This document shows, piece by piece, positions 41,430-42,449 of a DNA stretch of 42,449 nucleotides. Within the stretch, counting starts at the first letter, position 1; every line of letters starts with the position of its first letter. Source of the stretch: Thiohalocapsa sp. GTDB taxonomy: Bacteria > Pseudomonadota > Gammaproteobacteria > Chromatiales > Chromatiaceae. The stretch is taken from positions 1 to 42,449 of the forward strand of contig JANQFX010000054.1 of assembly GCA_028277725.1 (NCBI GenBank), read 5' to 3'. The position numbers and the translations under genes are program-made. Below the pieces are notes generated by a model that saw nothing but the letters and a program-made list of their open reading frames with translations, did no database searches and was not told where the DNA came from.

Positions 41430-42425
41430 ATGTCCTCGCCCAGCAGCCAACCCAGAATGTCGTCCAAGTCGTCAGCCGTCGGCCCCGCCGATCGCCTGCG
41501 GGCGGGGCTGGCCACACCCGGTTGCCGGGTCATGCCCTGCTGCTTCGATGCCCTATCGGCGCGGCTCGTGGAGCGGGCAGGCTTTCCCTTCAGCTTCATG
41601 AGCGGATTTGCCGTATCCGCGTCGCGTGCGGCCCTGCCGGATACGGGTCTGCTGTCGGTCACCGAAATGCTGGACCAGGGACGCTCCATCTGTGAGGCCG
41701 TCTCCATTCCGGTGATCGGTGACGGCGACACTGGCCACGGCAACGCGGCCAATGTGCAACGGACGATGGCCCAGTTCGCCCGCGCCGGCTTCGCGGGCAT
41801 CATGCTAGAGGACCAGCTCGCACCCAAACGCTGCGGCCACACCGGCGTGCGGGAGGTGGTGGCGCGAGACGAGGCGGAGCGTCGCATCCGCGCGGCGGTG
41901 TCGGCACGGGAGGCGGGCGCCGATTTGGTCATCATCGCCCGCACCGATGCCCGTAGCGCCCTGGAGCCTGCCCTTGGCCCGCAACGCGCACTGGCCGAGG
42001 CCATGGACCGGCTCAAGGCCTTCCGCGATCTGGGCGCGGACGTCCTCTTCCTGGAGGCCCCGCGTACCGAGGCCGAGATGGCGCGCTGTTGCTGCGAGGT
42101 CGACGGGCTGCACATGGCGAACATGCTCGAGGGCGGCATGACGCCCCTGCTGCCGCCGAAGCGCCTCGGCGAACTCGGCTACCGAATTGCGGCCTATCCA
42201 CTCACCCTGCTCTCCTGCGCGGTGTACGCCATGGAGGTGTCGCTCGCCGAGCTCGCCGGCGGACAGCAGCCCAACCATCGAGTTGGCCTCGAGGCATTGC
42301 GGGACATCGTCGGCTTCGACGCCTACGATGCCCTGCTCGACAGCTTTCAGCCTAGAAAGAGCAGTTGGACGGTCGTCAGGGTGCGTCCCGCGTGGTGTCC
42401 AGCAAGGCACAACGACGCGGAATAG
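41430..42425 (+). CDS. Isocitrate lyase/PEP mutase family enzyme (PrpB or oxaloacetate decarboxylase type)
   Basis: A 331-residue TIM-barrel enzyme. Family signatures are VIGDGDTGHGNAANVQRTM (Mg-binding aspartates) and MLEDQLAPKRCGHTG, with the catalytic cysteine of the lyases in KRCGH. EAPRTEAEM and ANMLEGGMTPLLPPKRLGELGYRI follow. The intact KRCGH points to a C-C lyase such as 2-methylisocitrate lyase or a relative rather than PEP mutase; the exact substrate is uncertain. I start at ATG 41430, after the terminator; ATG 41457 is also possible and the frame is open from 41319. No prpC or prpD lies within view. Confidence 0.85.
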   Translation: MSSPSSQPRMSSKSSAVGPADRLRAGLATPGCRVMPCCFDALSARLVERAGFPFSFMSGFAVSASRAALPDTGLLSVTEMLDQGRSICEAVSIPVIGDGDTGHGNAANVQRTMAQFARAGFAGIMLEDQLAPKRCGHTGVREVVARDEAERRIRAAVSAREAGADLVIIARTDARSALEPALGPQRALAEAMDRLKAFRDLGADVLFLEAPRTEAEMARCCCEVDGLHMANMLEGGMTPLLPPKRLGELGYRIAAYPLTLLSCAVYAMEVSLAELAGGQQPNHRVGLEALRDIVGFDAYDALLDSFQPRKSSWTVVRVRPAWCPARHNDAE

Positions 42426-42436
42426 TCACTCTATTC

Positions 42437-42445
42437 CAAGGAGTT
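42437..42445 (+). promoter_or_regulatory. Ribosome binding site at the window edge
   Basis: CCAAGGAG lies 12-24 bp after the stop codon of the last gene and a few bases before the window end. It suggests that another plus-strand gene starts right after the window and may be coupled to the isocitrate lyase-family gene. Confidence 0.35.
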
Positions 42446-42449
42446 GTAA

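Overview
The window is GC-rich chromosomal DNA from a gammaproteobacterium, most likely a purple sulfur bacterium of the Chromatiaceae/Chromatiales. The pointers are a soxYZ pair standing apart from the other sox genes (as known in Allochromatium vinosum), gammaproteobacterial housekeeping proteins (TatABC, Dcd, WaaA, MurI, YgfZ, HemF, BepA), and several conserved-looking proteins of unknown function. I see no prophage, IS element, CRISPR array, rRNA or tRNA. The genus is an inference; no 16S rRNA or photosynthesis gene is present to settle it.

Layout. 0.3-3.5 kb: tatABC, with an unusually extended TatC, then a CysB-like LysR regulator. 3.9-6.9 kb: a small XRE regulator, a lipoprotein lytic transglycosylase, an RlpA-like protein and dCTP deaminase. 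7.0-10.2 kb: a putative lipoprotein, a PAP2 phosphatase with a 50-residue DUF5989 protein, and an SGNH hydrolase. 10.2-22.4 kb: an envelope-glycan cluster of mixed strand: three GT4 transferases, two GT-C membrane transferases, a WaaL/Wzy-type protein, a KpsC/KpsS-like transferase, a GT9 heptosyltransferase and WaaA (Kdo transferase). Together these could build and cap an LPS core or O-chain and modify lipid A. 22.5-25.9 kb: isochorismatase-type hydrolase, rhodanese, PIMT-like methyltransferase, a conserved unknown and a GNAT-like protein. 26.1-32.0 kb: ygfZ-murI, an RNase II-type protein, a membrane-anchored unknown and hemF. 32.3-34.7 kb: an orphan ParA ATPase with a proline-rich tail-anchored small protein, a small helical unknown and a HAD hydrolase. 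34.8-35.8 kb: soxY-soxZ with a clear terminator. 36.5-40.7 kb: a MoxR AAA+ ATPase, a VWA/metallopeptidase-like partner and BepA. 41.0-42.4 kb: a 65-residue protein with its own terminator and an isocitrate lyase/PEP mutase family enzyme.

How the parts work together. SoxY carries a twin-arginine signal and would use the Tat translocase encoded in the same window; SoxYZ then carries sulfur intermediates during thiosulfate oxidation. The glycan cluster, lytic transglycosylase, RlpA, MurI and BepA all concern the cell envelope. The best candidates for poorly described systems are the MoxR + VWA/HEALH pair, the ParA + tail-anchored protein pair, and the TatC with a FimV-C-terminus-like tail. Most long ORFs antisense to these genes are GC-driven shadows and are left out.
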